This document shows positions 37,280 to 52,200 of a stretch of DNA of 64,000 bases, in pieces. The stretch spans positions 10,846,001-10,910,000 of the forward strand of contig NW_025062478.1 in assembly GCF_000002995.4 (NCBI RefSeq). Reading direction: 5' to 3'. The position numbers and the translations under genes are program-made. Each line of letters opens with the position of its first letter. Position 1 is the stretch's first letter. Below the pieces are notes generated by a model. The model made no database searches and had not been told where the DNA came from. It saw only the letters and a program-made list of their open reading frames with translations. The stretch is from Brugia malayi (Eukaryota; Nematoda; Chromadorea; Rhabditida; Onchocercidae).

Positions 37280-40226
37280 AAGTGAAACAAATCATTGTAG
37301 ATGTGTTTATCAAATGGACGATACAGTGACTATGCAAAATTAATTGCGGAAACATCACGTCGTAGATTAAAAATGTCATCCAAACATAACTCTCTGAAAT
37401 CGTGGGCGAAGTTACTTGTTCGAGCAGAACGTTGTGCAGAATCACTGAAAGCTTCAGCTGTTTCCTTTGCATATGTTCGTGGAGCAGTTGCTGAAGTAAA
37501 TCTCTAAAAAGCTTTATTTTTCTTAAAATTCCAATCTACAATTACAGAACGTTGCTTTTCTAGTCTCAGATGATTTTTTATTTTTCTGTTAACAAATATT
37601 CGTTTTTGCTGTCTGATTTTAAAGCTACATCTTACCAAAGTCGTCCTTTGTTCTAGGCTGCTGAACGAGGTGAGTGGCTTCTGGTTGATGAAATTAATTT
37701 AGCTACACCGGAATGTCTGGATTCTGTGGTACGCCTTACTGAAGATTCAGAAAGTCGACATCCAGATTTCCGTTTATTTGCATGCATGAATCCTGCCAGT
37801 GATGTAGGGAAACGAAATCTACCAGCTGGAATAAGGTGAGAGAATCATTGAGAAAAAATTGAGTGTTCTGATTTCTTAAAATTAATTTAGCAGCGCGCGA
37901 TTTTACGTCTTTGCAGAAGTCGCTTCACTGAAATTTTTGTACATGAAACTACAGAAATGGATCAACTGCATATCATCGCACAGGCTTATCTTCCATCATT
38001 TGATGCTGCCAAAATATCTATTGTGCTGGAACTTTATCAGACATTGCGTATATCTTTTCCTGGAAAATATAGGTTTGTTCTGGAGCATTTAAGTCAATCA
38101 TATTCAATTAACATCTTTATTGCAACTGTTTTTTTTTTTTTTTTTTCATGAAAGATCAGAAATTAATGTTTTGCATATGCCAGTTTTTTTTCAGCTTACG
38201 TACTTTATGTCGTGCGTTGGCATTCACGGCAGAGAATGTATTTGGAAATGAGATACGTAACATGTATGAAGCAGTATCTATGTCCTTCATGAGTGATCTG
38301 AATGCAGAAGCTCAAGCAGTGGTTGGCAAACTTATTCAAAGTAAAATGAAAAAAATCTCATTGGGTAAAATGAACGCGAAATTTATTGATAATCGCATGT
38401 ATGTATCACTAATATTTCAATAATTATGAGCTGTATTCTCTTTTCCTTGAATTCTTCGATTCATTTATCAAATACAATTTAAAAAATGCAAATTTTATAA
38501 ATATAGTTTATTTGACTGTTACAGTGAATGAGTAACTGGTACACTAGTGAGATAGCATGAGGTTGTAAAACTCTAGAAATATCTTGTGACCAATAAATAA
38601 AATAATGAAATTTTTGTAAAGCCATTGCTTGAATGTCTTTTGATTTCATTTTGCTTCCTTTTTCTCTTTTTTTTTTTCCATTTTGTGGTCATTCTCTTTT
38701 TTCTTTTTCCAGTGAAGTTGAAGGATATTGGATCGAAAAAGGAAGTGCTAAACCACAAGATGATTCCGGTTATGTTTGTACAGCTTCAGTTCGAAAAAAT
38801 TTAGCCCAGCTTGCTCGAATCGTTTGTAGTGGCAAATTTCCGGTGTTGTTGGAAGGTGAAACATCATGTGGAAAAACAGCCATGGTGCGTTTGTAACTGA
38901 TATTAAATTGATGATTTTACATAAATAAAATCCAATTTTAAATTTCTGAACTGTACAATATTTATGAATGAGATAAAAATGTTCTCTTAATTGTACTATT
39001 CTGTATGTTCATCATAAACTTATTCTTGAAATTTTTTACTGTTTGTGATTTTTTGAAGTTTGAATTTAAAATTTGAATAAAATATTTAGGTAATCCATCT
39101 TGCTAAAATTACTGGGAATACGATTATTCGGATTAATAATCATGAACACACCGATCTTCAAGAATACATGGGATCCTATGTACCAGATGGTGATGGCCGT
39201 TTTGTATTTATGGAAGGTCCATTAGTAAAAGCTGCTCGTGATGGACATTGGATAATTCTTGATGAACTAAATCTTGCACCAACCGATATCATTGAAGCTT
39301 TCAATAGGGTATGTTTTTTGATCAAATATTTTTAAGGATTGGAATAACACGCATGATATTCGATCTTTTCACTCACAATTTGCCGTTTCGGTTTGTAAAT
39401 GGGATTAGATTTACATGTATTTTAGTTGCCATTTGTTTTAATTTTAGTTGCTAGATGATAATCGTGAATTGTATATTTCTGAAACGAACACAGTCGTAAA
39501 GGCTAATCCCCGATTTCGTGTATTTGCAACGCAAAATCCCGTTTGCACTTATGCCGGTCGTAAACCTCTCTCACGTGCTTTGCTCAATCGTTTTATTGTT
39601 TTGCAATTCGATCAACTGCCATACAATGAACTAGCTCAAATGATCATCGTTAGGTAACGATAATTTCCAAAGCTTTTGTAATTACAAAAATTTTTCCAGT
39701 ATTGTGTTATTCTGATCATGTCTTGATTGTCTTGATCAGTCAAGGTATAGCCAGAATAATTTTGAAAACTTTCAAAATGCCAGAAGTAAACTGTTCCTTT
39801 TCCTTTTGATCCATTTGGATTTAATCAAGTAACGTTTACCAGTGCTTCTGTGTGTATATCTTCCTTTCGATGGTTTATTTCTTGGCACTACAATATGCAA
39901 CATTGCTTCAATATTGTAACGAAATATTTTGAATATATTTAGTGAAATTAAATCTAAATTCTTTTATGAATTTTTTTTTTTTTTCAGTTGTAAAATCGCC
40001 CCATCAGCTGCACAAGCAATGGTTTCGGTATTTTGTGACTTACGTGCTCAGCGTAGTGCGATTGGCGTTTTTTCAGCCAGTGATGGGTTGATGACACTTC
40101 GTGATTTATTCAGATGGGGACAACGACTTGCAGGTTCTAATGACAATGATTGGCGTCAGTGTTTGGTTGAACATGGTAAGTCTTTTTCTATCATATAAAG
40201 TGTTAATTGTGCTGTTGAACGTATGT

Positions 40227-40257
<31 letters not shown>

Positions 40258-43200
40258 TTTTCAGCGTATTTTAAATTTAAAGAAAAATATGAGACAAATT
40301 TAGTAATATTAAAATTAAGATCAAAAATATATTAAAAATTAATCAATTAGTAATTTCTTAGAAACTGAACATATCTCAACATTATCGATGTTTTCTTCAG
40401 AGCATGTAGTCTCGTATTTGCTTATTTCATTTTTGAAACAGTCACCAAAAACTGGAGAAGAAAAATCATAGAATTCAGGGTTTATGTTGCTTGGTGCACG
40501 ATGTCGTAATGCAGTCGATGTCGAATGCGTGAAAAAAATATTGGAAAAAAATTTGAAGCGTAAAATAGATGTTGAGCGATTATTTGCCACTGACTCGCAC
40601 TACTTACCGCCTGAATTTCGTTCATGCACAGCTGTGAATAATATTGTTTTAACCAGTACCATTCGAAGGATGCTTGTTTTGGTTTCACAAAGTTGGCACT
40701 TTGCTGAGCCAGTTCTAATGATTGGTGAAACAGGATGTGGTAAAACAACGGTTGCTCAGATGCTTGCAAAAGTGATTCTTTTGTTTTGTAGGGTGGATAG
40801 AAGATATCTTTATGTGTAGTTTCTGGAGGAAAATGACAACTGATCTATAAAAATGCCATTTCATTCCATGGATTTGTTGATTTGTGTAAAGTATGTTAGA
40901 ACTTAGCATTCATTAAATGCATAATATGATAGGTTAAAAAATATTGCAGGAGAATCTGTTGGCTTTGAATTGTCATGAAAGAACGGAAGCTGCTGATTTT
41001 CTGGGTTCATTACGTCCGGTTGGTAATGGTGCATTCAAATGGATATATGGAGTAGTCGTACAGGCAATGAAAGAAGGTCGACCACTTCTTATAGATGAAA
41101 TCTCGCTTGCTTCTGATTCGGTTTGTTGTTTTTTTTTTTTTTCTTTTTTTTGTCTTGAATATTCTATTTAATTTTACCTGTTAGTTTAACTGAGTTGTTT
41201 AAGTCATTCTTATGATCAGGTTTTGGAGCGGCTGAATCCCTTGCTGGAGCCATCCCGTTCATTGTTTTTGAATGATGGCAGTTTATCGGGTGGGGAAGTA
41301 CAAGCAAAAAGTGGTTTCAATATTATAGCAACTATGAATCCCGGTGGAGATTATGGTAAAAAAGAGGTTTGTTATATTTAACAATTTATTTAAAATTCAT
41401 AAGAAGGACGAGATCTTAAAGCTTAGGTTTCAGGGATCTATGATTGTCAGTGCAGTGTAATGATTTATTACAAAATCTTTGTGCATTTATAATATTGTTG
41501 GGTCAGATAATTTCGAAGTAGATTATTAAGTCAATTCTAATCATTTCGTTGTAGCTCTCAAAAGCACTGAGAAATCGATTCACAGAAATTTGGTGTCCAT
41601 CAAATGTATTCGGTGATGATTTAACTGCTATTGTGGATCAACTGCTGAGTACAACTACACTGCTGGATGAGAATGATTTGCGGTTAAAAGTTAACAAATG
41701 TATTGTAAAATTCGTGCAGTGGTTTGATCATAAATATTCTCATATGCTAAGGTTTGTGAATTCATATGACTACAAATTAAATGCTGGATGGAAGGTTCAA
41801 ATTTCAGTGAAATGTAGGACTTACCTGAGTTTTGTTTTTGATTCAGAATTTTCTATTTGATAATGAATAGTTTCTAAATAGAAAAATTAAGCCGAATAAA
41901 TAAGATTCCTGTAAATTTCAGGAATACGATAACAATTCGTGATATAGTAGCAGTTACTCAGCTTGTTATTGCTGCATTGTCACGATCTAATTCACCATCT
42001 TTTTCAATTTACCATGCTTTTTCGGCAACTCTTTTTGATGCTTTTGGTACTTTATCGACTCGTATCAGTTTGGATTGCAATGTCTTAAAGAAAAAGGCCA
42101 TTGATGGAGTGAAAATTTTTTCTTTTCTGCAAAAATTTACTTGTTATTTGTTTTGTCTTACAAAACGGGGATAACTCTAGGATGGTGGAATTTGTGACTT
42201 CCAGATAATTCCATCACTAATTTATTTTCAGATTGTTTTAAATTCTAGACCTCCTTGTTCATTCACGGTTCCCTTACGAGTTAGATTATTACACTTGAAG
42301 TTGTTGTCCAAATAAAATAATTTACATTTGTAGTTATTTACATTTCTTTTTTAGCTCTGTCAAATTATTCAACAAGAATTGGATAGCGTCTGTGATGTAG
42401 CATCGCTTTCCTTACCGGCTACATTGCATTTCGATGAAAAAGATTCACATAGTCTCATTGTTGGAGATTTTCGTATTCCTTTTGGACCAGCCAAACGATT
42501 TATACCCAAAGATTTTACATTTGATGCCCTGACATGTAAGCAGAATATTTTCAGGTATGAGAACACACTGCTCGTTCAATTTTAAATATTTCTTGTTATG
42601 GATTTATTACTGCATAATTCTTAACAAAAAATAATGCTCTATTTATCTTGATATTTTAGTTTGCTCTATTTTGAAATAACTTGTACTGCATATTTTGTGA
42701 ATAGTTGAATTGTTCCTTTCCTTTAAGTCTTATTTAATTAAACTAAAAGTTAGAAAACTGTAAAACTGTAAGCTTGAAATCATCGACGATTAAGGTTTTG
42801 GAGATAGTGGTAAATGATTCATGAGTATTTGCCGTAAAGTTATAGTTTCTCATAATAAAAACTATATTTTAAAAAAAGCATTTCTTTTTTACTAGCGATT
42901 TATATTAAAATTGTTCAAATAACTACTCAAAATTTAACTTTTACATAACAATATGTTTCTAGGCTTGTGCGTGGATTAGCCGTTGATAAACCAATATTGC
43001 TTGAAGGTCCTCCAGGTTGTGGTAAATCAAGCACTGTTGTTGCTTTAGCTGCTGTTACTGGCCATTCTTTGACTAGATTGAATTTGTCGGAACAAACGGT
43101 AGTTTCTTGTTTTGTCTGTTTTTTTTTTTTTAAAAAAAAAAACACATGGCTAAATTTATAATTGTTGATGATAAATTTTTGTTGAAAAGAAAACTTGCAT

Positions 43201-46200
43201 TAGCTATTCTAGGACTTGGCAGATCTCTTCGGTTGCGATGTGCCCGTTATTTTGTCTGATGGTACACCATCTTTCATGTGGAGAGATGGACCTATTTTGC
43301 ATGCAATCAAAACGGGACAATGGGTTCTTCTAGATGAGGTCATAATTTAAGATTTTTGCATATTTAATATGTGGCTTTTCCATGTTTATTGGATATTTTG
43401 TAGTATACTTAATACTGGTATTTTTTATATTAATTTGAAAACTGAACAGTCATAGTCATATTTTTTCTATCGATACATATAAACGATTTATGTTTCAAAA
43501 AGATGATCACTTAAACTGGCATGATGAATATTAAAGTAAAATTGTATTCTTTCCAACGGAATTACTTATTCCATGTTTCATATGTAAAATTAGAGCTTAT
43601 AGGATATCAATCTTTACTATATAATGTTCGGCTATAGTGTTTGATTGTGGTGTGTTTATATAGTTTAAGGGAATTAAATAAATAGGATTGTCGAACTGAA
43701 TAGTAAATTGAATTATTTGAAAATCAAATGTATAAATTCTTTTAAGATGAATCTGGCATCACAGAGTGTTTTGGAAGGTTTGAATGCATGTTTCGACCAT
43801 CGTCATCATCTTTTCATACCAGAACTGAATCGAACCTTCGATATTGGTGTTGGTGATAGGAAAACGCGTTTTTTTGCATGTCAAAATCCATGTTCTCAAG
43901 GAGGCAATCGACGGAAGCTACCCAAATCATATGTTAATCGCTTCACATCTGTATGTTTTCTTCAATAATGACAAAAAAGATTATAGGATTTCGTAATATT
44001 AAATCTTTTGGAAACTACCCAAAACGCAGATTACTTAATTTATATCAAACTATGTAATATGATTTATTTTAGTAAAATCTGTATCATTCGTTTTTGAGTG
44101 GGTGAAAATGATATATTGTCCTGGAATCAGGAAAAAGTTTGCAGATTTATGTAGCCGAAATGGATACATCAGATTTCTTTGAAGTTATAAGAAGTTCATT
44201 TGGATCTGTATTGATTGATGATATTATCCAAAGTATGGTTAATGTGAACAAATCAATAACAAATCTTATGGCAGAAGATCCAGAGTTTCTAAGGAAGGGA
44301 TCACCATTTGAATTTAATTTGCGTGATTTGTTGAGATGGGCACAACTAACGGTTGAAGTAAGTTAAAGAAGTTTTTGTAAGTTGAATTTTGCACTATATT
44401 TTTCGAATTTTTAACGGATTTAGCTGGAAACTATTTACTAAGATATGCGTCAAACAGTTTTTTCTCTACTTTTACAGAACAATGGTGATGTTGCATATGG
44501 TTTTGATTTATTGTACGTATGGAGATTACGTAGTAATGCTGATCGACAAAAAGTAGGTTTAACTTTGCTAATTCTTTCGATTCACTGAGAAAAAGATTGG
44601 TTGGTGTAATATCTCAGGAATGATTAATGTCATAATATAAGACTTATCCGACTTATCCGTCCACAAAAGTTTGAATTTCATAGATCAAATATTACAGATG
44701 CGAAGCTTATTTTATGAATGTTTCAAATTTGAATGTACTGAAGCTGTAGCATCACTTTCTTTGATTGGTTCATATATTCGCATTGGAAAAGTGGAATTCG
44801 AACGATCGGGAGCAATATGCGGGCGACAAAATACGTAGATTTTATTTCCCTTTTTTTCAAATTCAAGTCTAAGTTAATTTTCGAAATTTACATTTAACAC
44901 AGCTTTCTTGAGACTAAACTTAACTGACGTAAACTGAAATTAAATGAGCTAATGTTTCTTCAGAAAATTGTTGTCATCGCAAATGAAATTGCTGAATAAA
45001 CTTGCTGTTTGCGTGAAAATGAATTGGCTTGCATTAATTGTCGGAAAAGCTGGTTCTGGCAAATCAACAGCTATAAGCATTTTGGCATCGTTACTGGGAA
45101 AGAAGCTTCATACGATACATCTAACTTCAGAATCTGATTCACTCGAACTTCTCGGGTCGTTTGAACAGGTTACAAGAGATTTTTATTTCGAGTAATCTTG
45201 AATGTTTTTTTTTTTATCAAAATTTCATGGCTAATTAAACACTATTTACTAATATTTATTACATTCTCAATTATCCAGGATAAATAATCACGATTTCATC
45301 AATATGTATTTTTCATATTAAAACCATTGTAGTACATTCGGTCGTTCCTTTCTGCTGTACCGTGTGATATCGGGAGCAATTTCGCATATTTTTCAATTCC
45401 AAATTAAGAATTTAATATATTTTAGCAAATAATATACAGGTTAATTAATATCGCATTATTAAGATTACCGATCAGATCAATTTCACTTCCATAAAACAAC
45501 ATTGTTTGAATTTGCTTAAACGATTTCCGGATTTGCTGGATGATATACATAGTGCTAATGATATACTTACTTTACGACTAGCTATACAAACCGCTATGCT
45601 TCTTGTCGATGATGGTTTGTGTTTTTGAATTTTGACATTTCCGAGAATTCTTGGATATTCTATATTGTTAAAAATAGAAATTAATTTACTCTACTTATTA
45701 TCCATGACAAAATGATTTTGAGTATTACTTTTATAGATATTGCAAATAAATTGTTGGATTACTACAAGGAATTGGGTGAAAGTAAAATGCGTTTTGAATG
45801 GCTTAATAGTCGTTTTGTTGATGCATTTATCAATGGTTACTGGATTTTGATTGAAAATGTTAATTGTTGCAGGTTGCTTCTTAATCATCAACTTTGAACT
45901 ATTTTTTAGTTGTTTGATTAAGGCGATATATTGACCTCTTGTATTGACTTCGTTTTTTTATAGTGCCGCAGTATTGGATCGATTAAATGCCTGTTTAGAA
46001 AGTAATGGGGAATTGAATTTACAAGAATGTGGTGATGGTACTTCTGTTGTAAAAGCACATAATGATTTCCGGTTACTGTTTGTTAATTTTACTTTTCAGA
46101 CCAACTTCTGAACGATTATTTGCTGTACTGAAATACTATAAGTAATTGAGTGATAAAAGTTTCGCATTATTTTGGCTCATAATTTTTTGATGTCTTGTTA

Positions 46201-49200
46201 GATTGTTACTTTAGACAGTTTAATGGTTTCATAAATTTAGAGTTTTCTTCACTATGGATGATGATTACGGCAGCGTTTCACGAGCTATGCGTAATCGTTC
46301 AGTAGAATTATATTTACTTCCTGATGATGGTGTTTGGTTTAGAGTAGCACAAGATCTAGTGGTACGTACTTGTTATTTCTATTTTTTATCAAGAAATTTT
46401 GATTTCTTTTTTCTTGGTTTTAGTTGTGGATAACATTTCTTCCCCTTTTTATTAAATGATTATTCTAAATTCATTAGTACACTCTTAGCTTTACCTTTGT
46501 AAACTTTATTTCAAGAATATGGTGATGAACACGGAAAATCAAAATATTCTGCGAATTACACCAGCAATAATGCAAGCTTATGAGCAGCTTTCATGCTGGG
46601 AGTTGTTGAAGTTAAAGATACTTTTGAAGGAGAAAGACGCGGATTTTGTAAATGTAATAAAGGTCAGCTTTCACGTTCGCATTTCTATTAAAAAGCTGAC
46701 GGCAGTTCGAAAATTACGAATTTTTTTTTCTTCGATGCAAAAGTAGGATCAAATAAATGTTTGGAATGTTTTGTAATTAGTGTTATTGATATGATAATGA
46801 TAATTAGATGTGTAATAACTTGAAATTCCGAGTTAAATGAAGCAATTGAGTTCCAAAATTTCAGCATTTCAAAATAATCATGAATGAAGAAGTCATGGAC
46901 ACTGATGAGAACAACGAAGAAACCTTCATAGTTTACCCTGCAATAGATTCTAATTTTGCTACCATATACAGCAAATGGAAAATTTTGGTTTGGTCCTATG
47001 TAAGTCAACATGATTGGATGCTTGGTGTTCTCTGGGCTACACTTTGCATTCCGTTCAAACAGCTGGAAATTGAGGAAATGGTCGAACTATTTAAGTGCAC
47101 AGGTTGTTAATTTTTTAAATTAATATTTCATTAAACAAATGATTACCAAATCTTTAATAAATTCATTGATTAATTTGTTGACAATATTTTTTAGATACGA
47201 AAGCAAGAGATAAGGTTATTGAAGCCATTCAAAACCTGAAACAAAATAAGGCACTGGATTATGACGAACGTTTTGATGGTTCTCCAACATTGCGCATTAC
47301 AAAACCTCCAGACAAATATGTAGACAATGATAGGTGTCATATTATCTATTGATGCAAATCACTTTATAGAACAAAAAACAAACTTTGTTACTAACATGAA
47401 ATAATGAACAGAAAAAGCTTTATCATGGTTTAAAATTTCTTCATTTATATATGTAAATTTACACTTTAATTCTTACATATCTATTGAAGCTTGAAAATTA
47501 GACTCTAAAATAATGCTAGCAATAGCACTAGCGTGACTGACAGTTGGACTGCTGATTCTGCTGATCATGAATTTCGAGTTAAATTTATGTTTAAGTTGGA
47601 TCAATTTTTTGTGTTAAATCAGTTTTTTTTACAATAGTTTGGTAATTTGTTTTTATTAGAAAATATATCAGTAAACAATTTTCTAGATTTATCGTCGGGA
47701 TGTGCGCTTTGTGGACAAAGTTTAATCTGGATAAGATTTTGACTGAGAAAGGATCTGCCGTTGACATAAGCAATCTTTTTATTAAAAGTGAGTTCAAGAT
47801 CTTGACTCACAGAGCATTCCGAGAAATATTTGCAGATTTTTCTATACCGATTGTACGAATCTAAATATGCATAATTTAACAATATCCGTTTAACAATATC
47901 GATGGTTACTTGGTTCTTGAAATTTCTGATTCAATGTTTAGATATATTTCAATACCTCCTAATTCATTCTTTTCACATTGAAGCTTCTAGGTAGATATGT
48001 AATAGACTTAATTAAATCAGGTTAGCTTTGAATATTGATTTTCCAGGAAAAATCCGGAGTGACCAACTTCCTTCACCTGCAATTTCACATGTGAAAGAAC
48101 TGCTTAATGAATTAAATGTGTACATTTCAAAGTTTTCTTCAACGGATTATGCGGTCTCGGATTCATGCTTAGTAACTTTTTTTTTTTTTTTGTTCTCTGA
48201 TTATATTTTTTTTCTGTTTGCTTTATTGTCAAATTTTTGGAATATGAAAGAGAAAAAACAGTCGATAATTTACTTTCTGGACGTGTTGTACGAGCAGCAC
48301 TTTGTCATAAATGAGTATTTTTTTGTTAATCAGATATAAAGGCTAGCTAAAGGCGTGTAAGTTGCTCGAGTTGGTTTTAAGCAAATTTTGCAGAATAAAT
48401 GCATTGGTAAACCAATGACTAATTATAAGTGATGTTATCAATGTTTTTTATCAATAATAGGCAAATTAAAATTTTAAATCACTTTCGTATCCACTTTATG
48501 CAAGATATTAGATTTCATTATGCTAAACTTTAAATGTGCAGTGCTTAATATAACAATAAGGTTTCAGATCTTGTGGAATATTACACTTTTCATAAAAACA
48601 TGCCATCAGCAAATGGATTTACGAAGTGGATGTGCTCCACTTCATCTTGCATGGCAGCGTTTGAATGATCCTTCTTATTCCAATATTTGGAAACAGTAAG
48701 TTATTTGGAAATTTTGGAGCTTTAAAATAATAGAGAACATGCAAGCTATAGCTAATATTTATCCATTATGAAACAATCAATGAGAAATATTTAATTGCGC
48801 TCTGCAAAATAATTTATGTTGACAATGAGTAATGTAATGTTCGACTGGTGGTGTATTGCTAGGAATTGCCATGTATTAGTCGTAAAGTTCGAGTTCGGTT
48901 TCGGGATTACCTTTGTAGTAGTTGGATAAAAATGGGCGATGATGGTATAAGGGTAATTTGCGTCTGAGATGCTGATGTACAGTTAAACAGTTATGCTGAG
49001 CCTTTGTTTTCTCAATTCCTAAGAATTAACACATTAGTAGTTAAAATGGAAACGTTTTGCTTACATACGTACTTAATATTTAATGAGGTGATTGATTAGT
49101 GATTTAATTCAGGTGGTCCACAGGTTTATGTTCTGCTGCAACTACTATCGATAAAGTGTGGTTGACTGATAAGAAAGCTTTGGAGCGTTACTCTAATTTT

Positions 49201-52200
49201 CACAAACGATGTAGCTTTTTTGAACCATTTCGGAGTTATGAGGAGTGGAGAAAGGTTTGTCATGTTTCTGTTTATCTATTTCAGATACGAAATTATGTTA
49301 TTTTTTAGATAAGATCGAATTATCTTCATTACTGAGAAATGGCGTTGCATGCAGATTATTCTTCTTTGTCTTTTTTTTTTTTGAATTGAATTGAATTTTT
49401 CAAACATTGCAAATTCTGCAACTTTTGGGATTTAACAACTTCCAATGACAGTTTTATTGCAGTATGAAGACGAACTCAAAGATTTGAATACGTGCAGTAT
49501 TTCAATGGAAAATGAAAGCTGCTTGATACAACAAAATATTGCTGAAATGGAAAAACATGATGATAATAAGAGTAGTGTTTTAAGCATAGCACTGAAATTA
49601 ATGAAGAATATTTGCTGTGGTTTTGCTATTTTGAATAATCACAATGAAAAACAGGTATTGATCTATTGATGTTTTAAAAAAACAAACAAAATACTTTGAT
49701 GGTTACTATCATAGATATAACTTTGCTAGAATAGAATTACGTAATGTTTATTCCAGTGAATATATGATTCACATATTGTATGTGAAAGAATTCATTACAC
49801 AGTGTACTGAATATACTGCCCTTTTATGCTGTGCATTCATCTTATTGATTATCCTTTTCATTTTACAGACATTGCTTGAGTTGTTATCAATATCAGTGCA
49901 TCATCCTGTTGAACTTTATCGCTTGGCATGGTTAAATCTTAAAGATGAAAAATGGTCACAAGTTGCATATTTTAGCCAATATCTTAGCTCGGATTTTGCT
50001 GTTCGAGAAATTCCGATTGCATGTAAAGTAAGTTAATAAAATTTATTTAAATTAGACTATGATTTTCTGCTATTCTTGCAGGAGATCTTGAATTCAGATC
50101 AGACAATGTTCAAAACAGTTTTATTTAAAGAACAGAAAAGTCCTCTAATTGCGCTGTATGGAAACATAGGATAGTAGAAATGACTTTTTGGTGTTCAATA
50201 AAGTAATTGATGTTATTGATGGAATAGAATTGTTAATAATAGAAAGACATGAATTTCGATACAACATTTCGATACAATTAAATTTTCTTTCCAGAATAGT
50301 GATCTAGCTTGGGTCACTTTGGGTACGGAATTGTTCTCGTCAATATGGCGTCCGATGAGTTTTCAGTTATCTTCACAGGAGATTACGCTGGCACAGCTTG
50401 GTGATTTTCCCATCCAGCGAAAGCATTTATGTACTTATTTATGGAAGATCGGAGCTCACTTAAAATCTTTTAAACTGAAATACAGGTTAGTGGTCTTAAT
50501 CGTAGCTGTATTCGTTGTTGTGTTAGCACTAAAGCTTAAATTGTGATAAATTAAATTAGATTTTCAAAATCTGATTTTTTTGTCTACTCTAACATGTGCA
50601 GAGATTTTGATGCGCTATCTTATTGTAATTCAGGATTGGTTACTATTAGACGGTGACAGAAAACTGTTTGAGGAATATTTGTTAGGTTTTTTAAATGATT
50701 AGAAAATTGCTGTTTCACTGGTGGAGTGATAGTTCAGGAATGAATTTGGAAAATGAGCATGTGGTAGATCATTTTAGAGTGGTTAGTTTTGATTAAATTA
50801 TACAAAAGTGATTAGATCCTTCAAAAATATTGCTTAAAAGTTATTGAAATGTGGTGTTTTCAGCAGGTAAATTATTTCAGGGAAAAGCTTCTAACTCTGA
50901 TAGATCATTTCGAATCGTTGATGGATACGCCATCTTTTATTAATTTATCTTCCAACATTACCTTGTCAAGTTTAATGCAACGACTGGAAATAGCTGCTTG
51001 TTCATTGTTATCACTATCAGTTCCGGCAAAGAACTGCATTGACCCAGTGATAAATGATGAAATGAGTTTCAATTATTTGATGAATAAGGTAATTTTTTTT
51101 GCTTAGTTTTCTTTTCTCTCTAGAAAGACTGAAGCCATTACCTACTGGTGTTACTCCGTTTAATTTTGTTTCTTATTGTGACTAATTATTTCTAATTATT
51201 TGAATTTAGAAAAAATTGCTTGAAAATATTATTGGAGTTCTACAATCCTATCAGGGAATAGTAAGTGGGCAGACAGATTTGACATTATTTTCAAATTCCA
51301 AGCATCCGTTCATCAGTATTCTTTTAAATGCGCATAATTTTGTGGTGAAGGAGTTGCAAAACTGTTCGCAAAATACAGTTTCTTTTCGTCCTCGGCATAC
51401 AGATGTAAATTTTTAAAGTTAAATTCTAACAAAAGATACTTTCATAGAATTTGAGGTATCCTTGATAAGAATGAGAGAATTTAAGGGTGTTGCTTAAATT
51501 TTTTTTCTTAGTGAATTAGTTTCTTGCCGTTTGCTTATTACTGTGTAATATTTTCGTTGACAATTTTGGCAAAACAGCATATTCATATTATTGCTGACTT
51601 AGAAATTGGTTTTAGAGCATCTATTAGAGCAGATTTTCCTCAATCCCGATTTTTAGAAACTAATTCTTGATTTGTCATTTACCATATATATGCATGTTAT
51701 TACTCCTAATTACTATAGTTTCAAATATATGAAACTAAGCTGAAGTCAGTCTAAAAATTTTTTTAAGAAGAAATTTCATTTGCTGCGTTTCTTCAAAAAT
51801 TTTTTATATTGCTCGAAAATCTTAAAGACTTTTTCATAATTTACAGTTCCCATTACTGGCAATAACAATGAATACTTTCTTGGAAGGAATTGTCGAACAG
51901 CATCGCACATTTTCCCATATTGATTTGGATCATTTAGACAATTTATCCGATAATGATATTCAAATGACTGTAGCACAGATTGATAGCTTTCTGACGTCTG
52001 TTCAGTCTTTCTATAATGTATGTTTCTGTTGTTTTAAAACCAAATGACTAAAGAATATGTCTGGTTCTTATCTCTTTTTAAAAATTAGTAATTGTGCATG
52101 TCCGTACATTTTTTTTTTCAGAAAATATTTGCTGAATATAGTGCTTTTGTGGATATTATCTGCCCGTTTTTCATGTTTTTGAATGTTTTGGTGGCAGCGG

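Noticed and set aside
45840..45872. Loss of AAA6 Walker B acidic pair (WILIENVN) as a parasite-specific defect
   Set aside because: Human AAA6 has a similarly degenerate motif, so it is a family trait.
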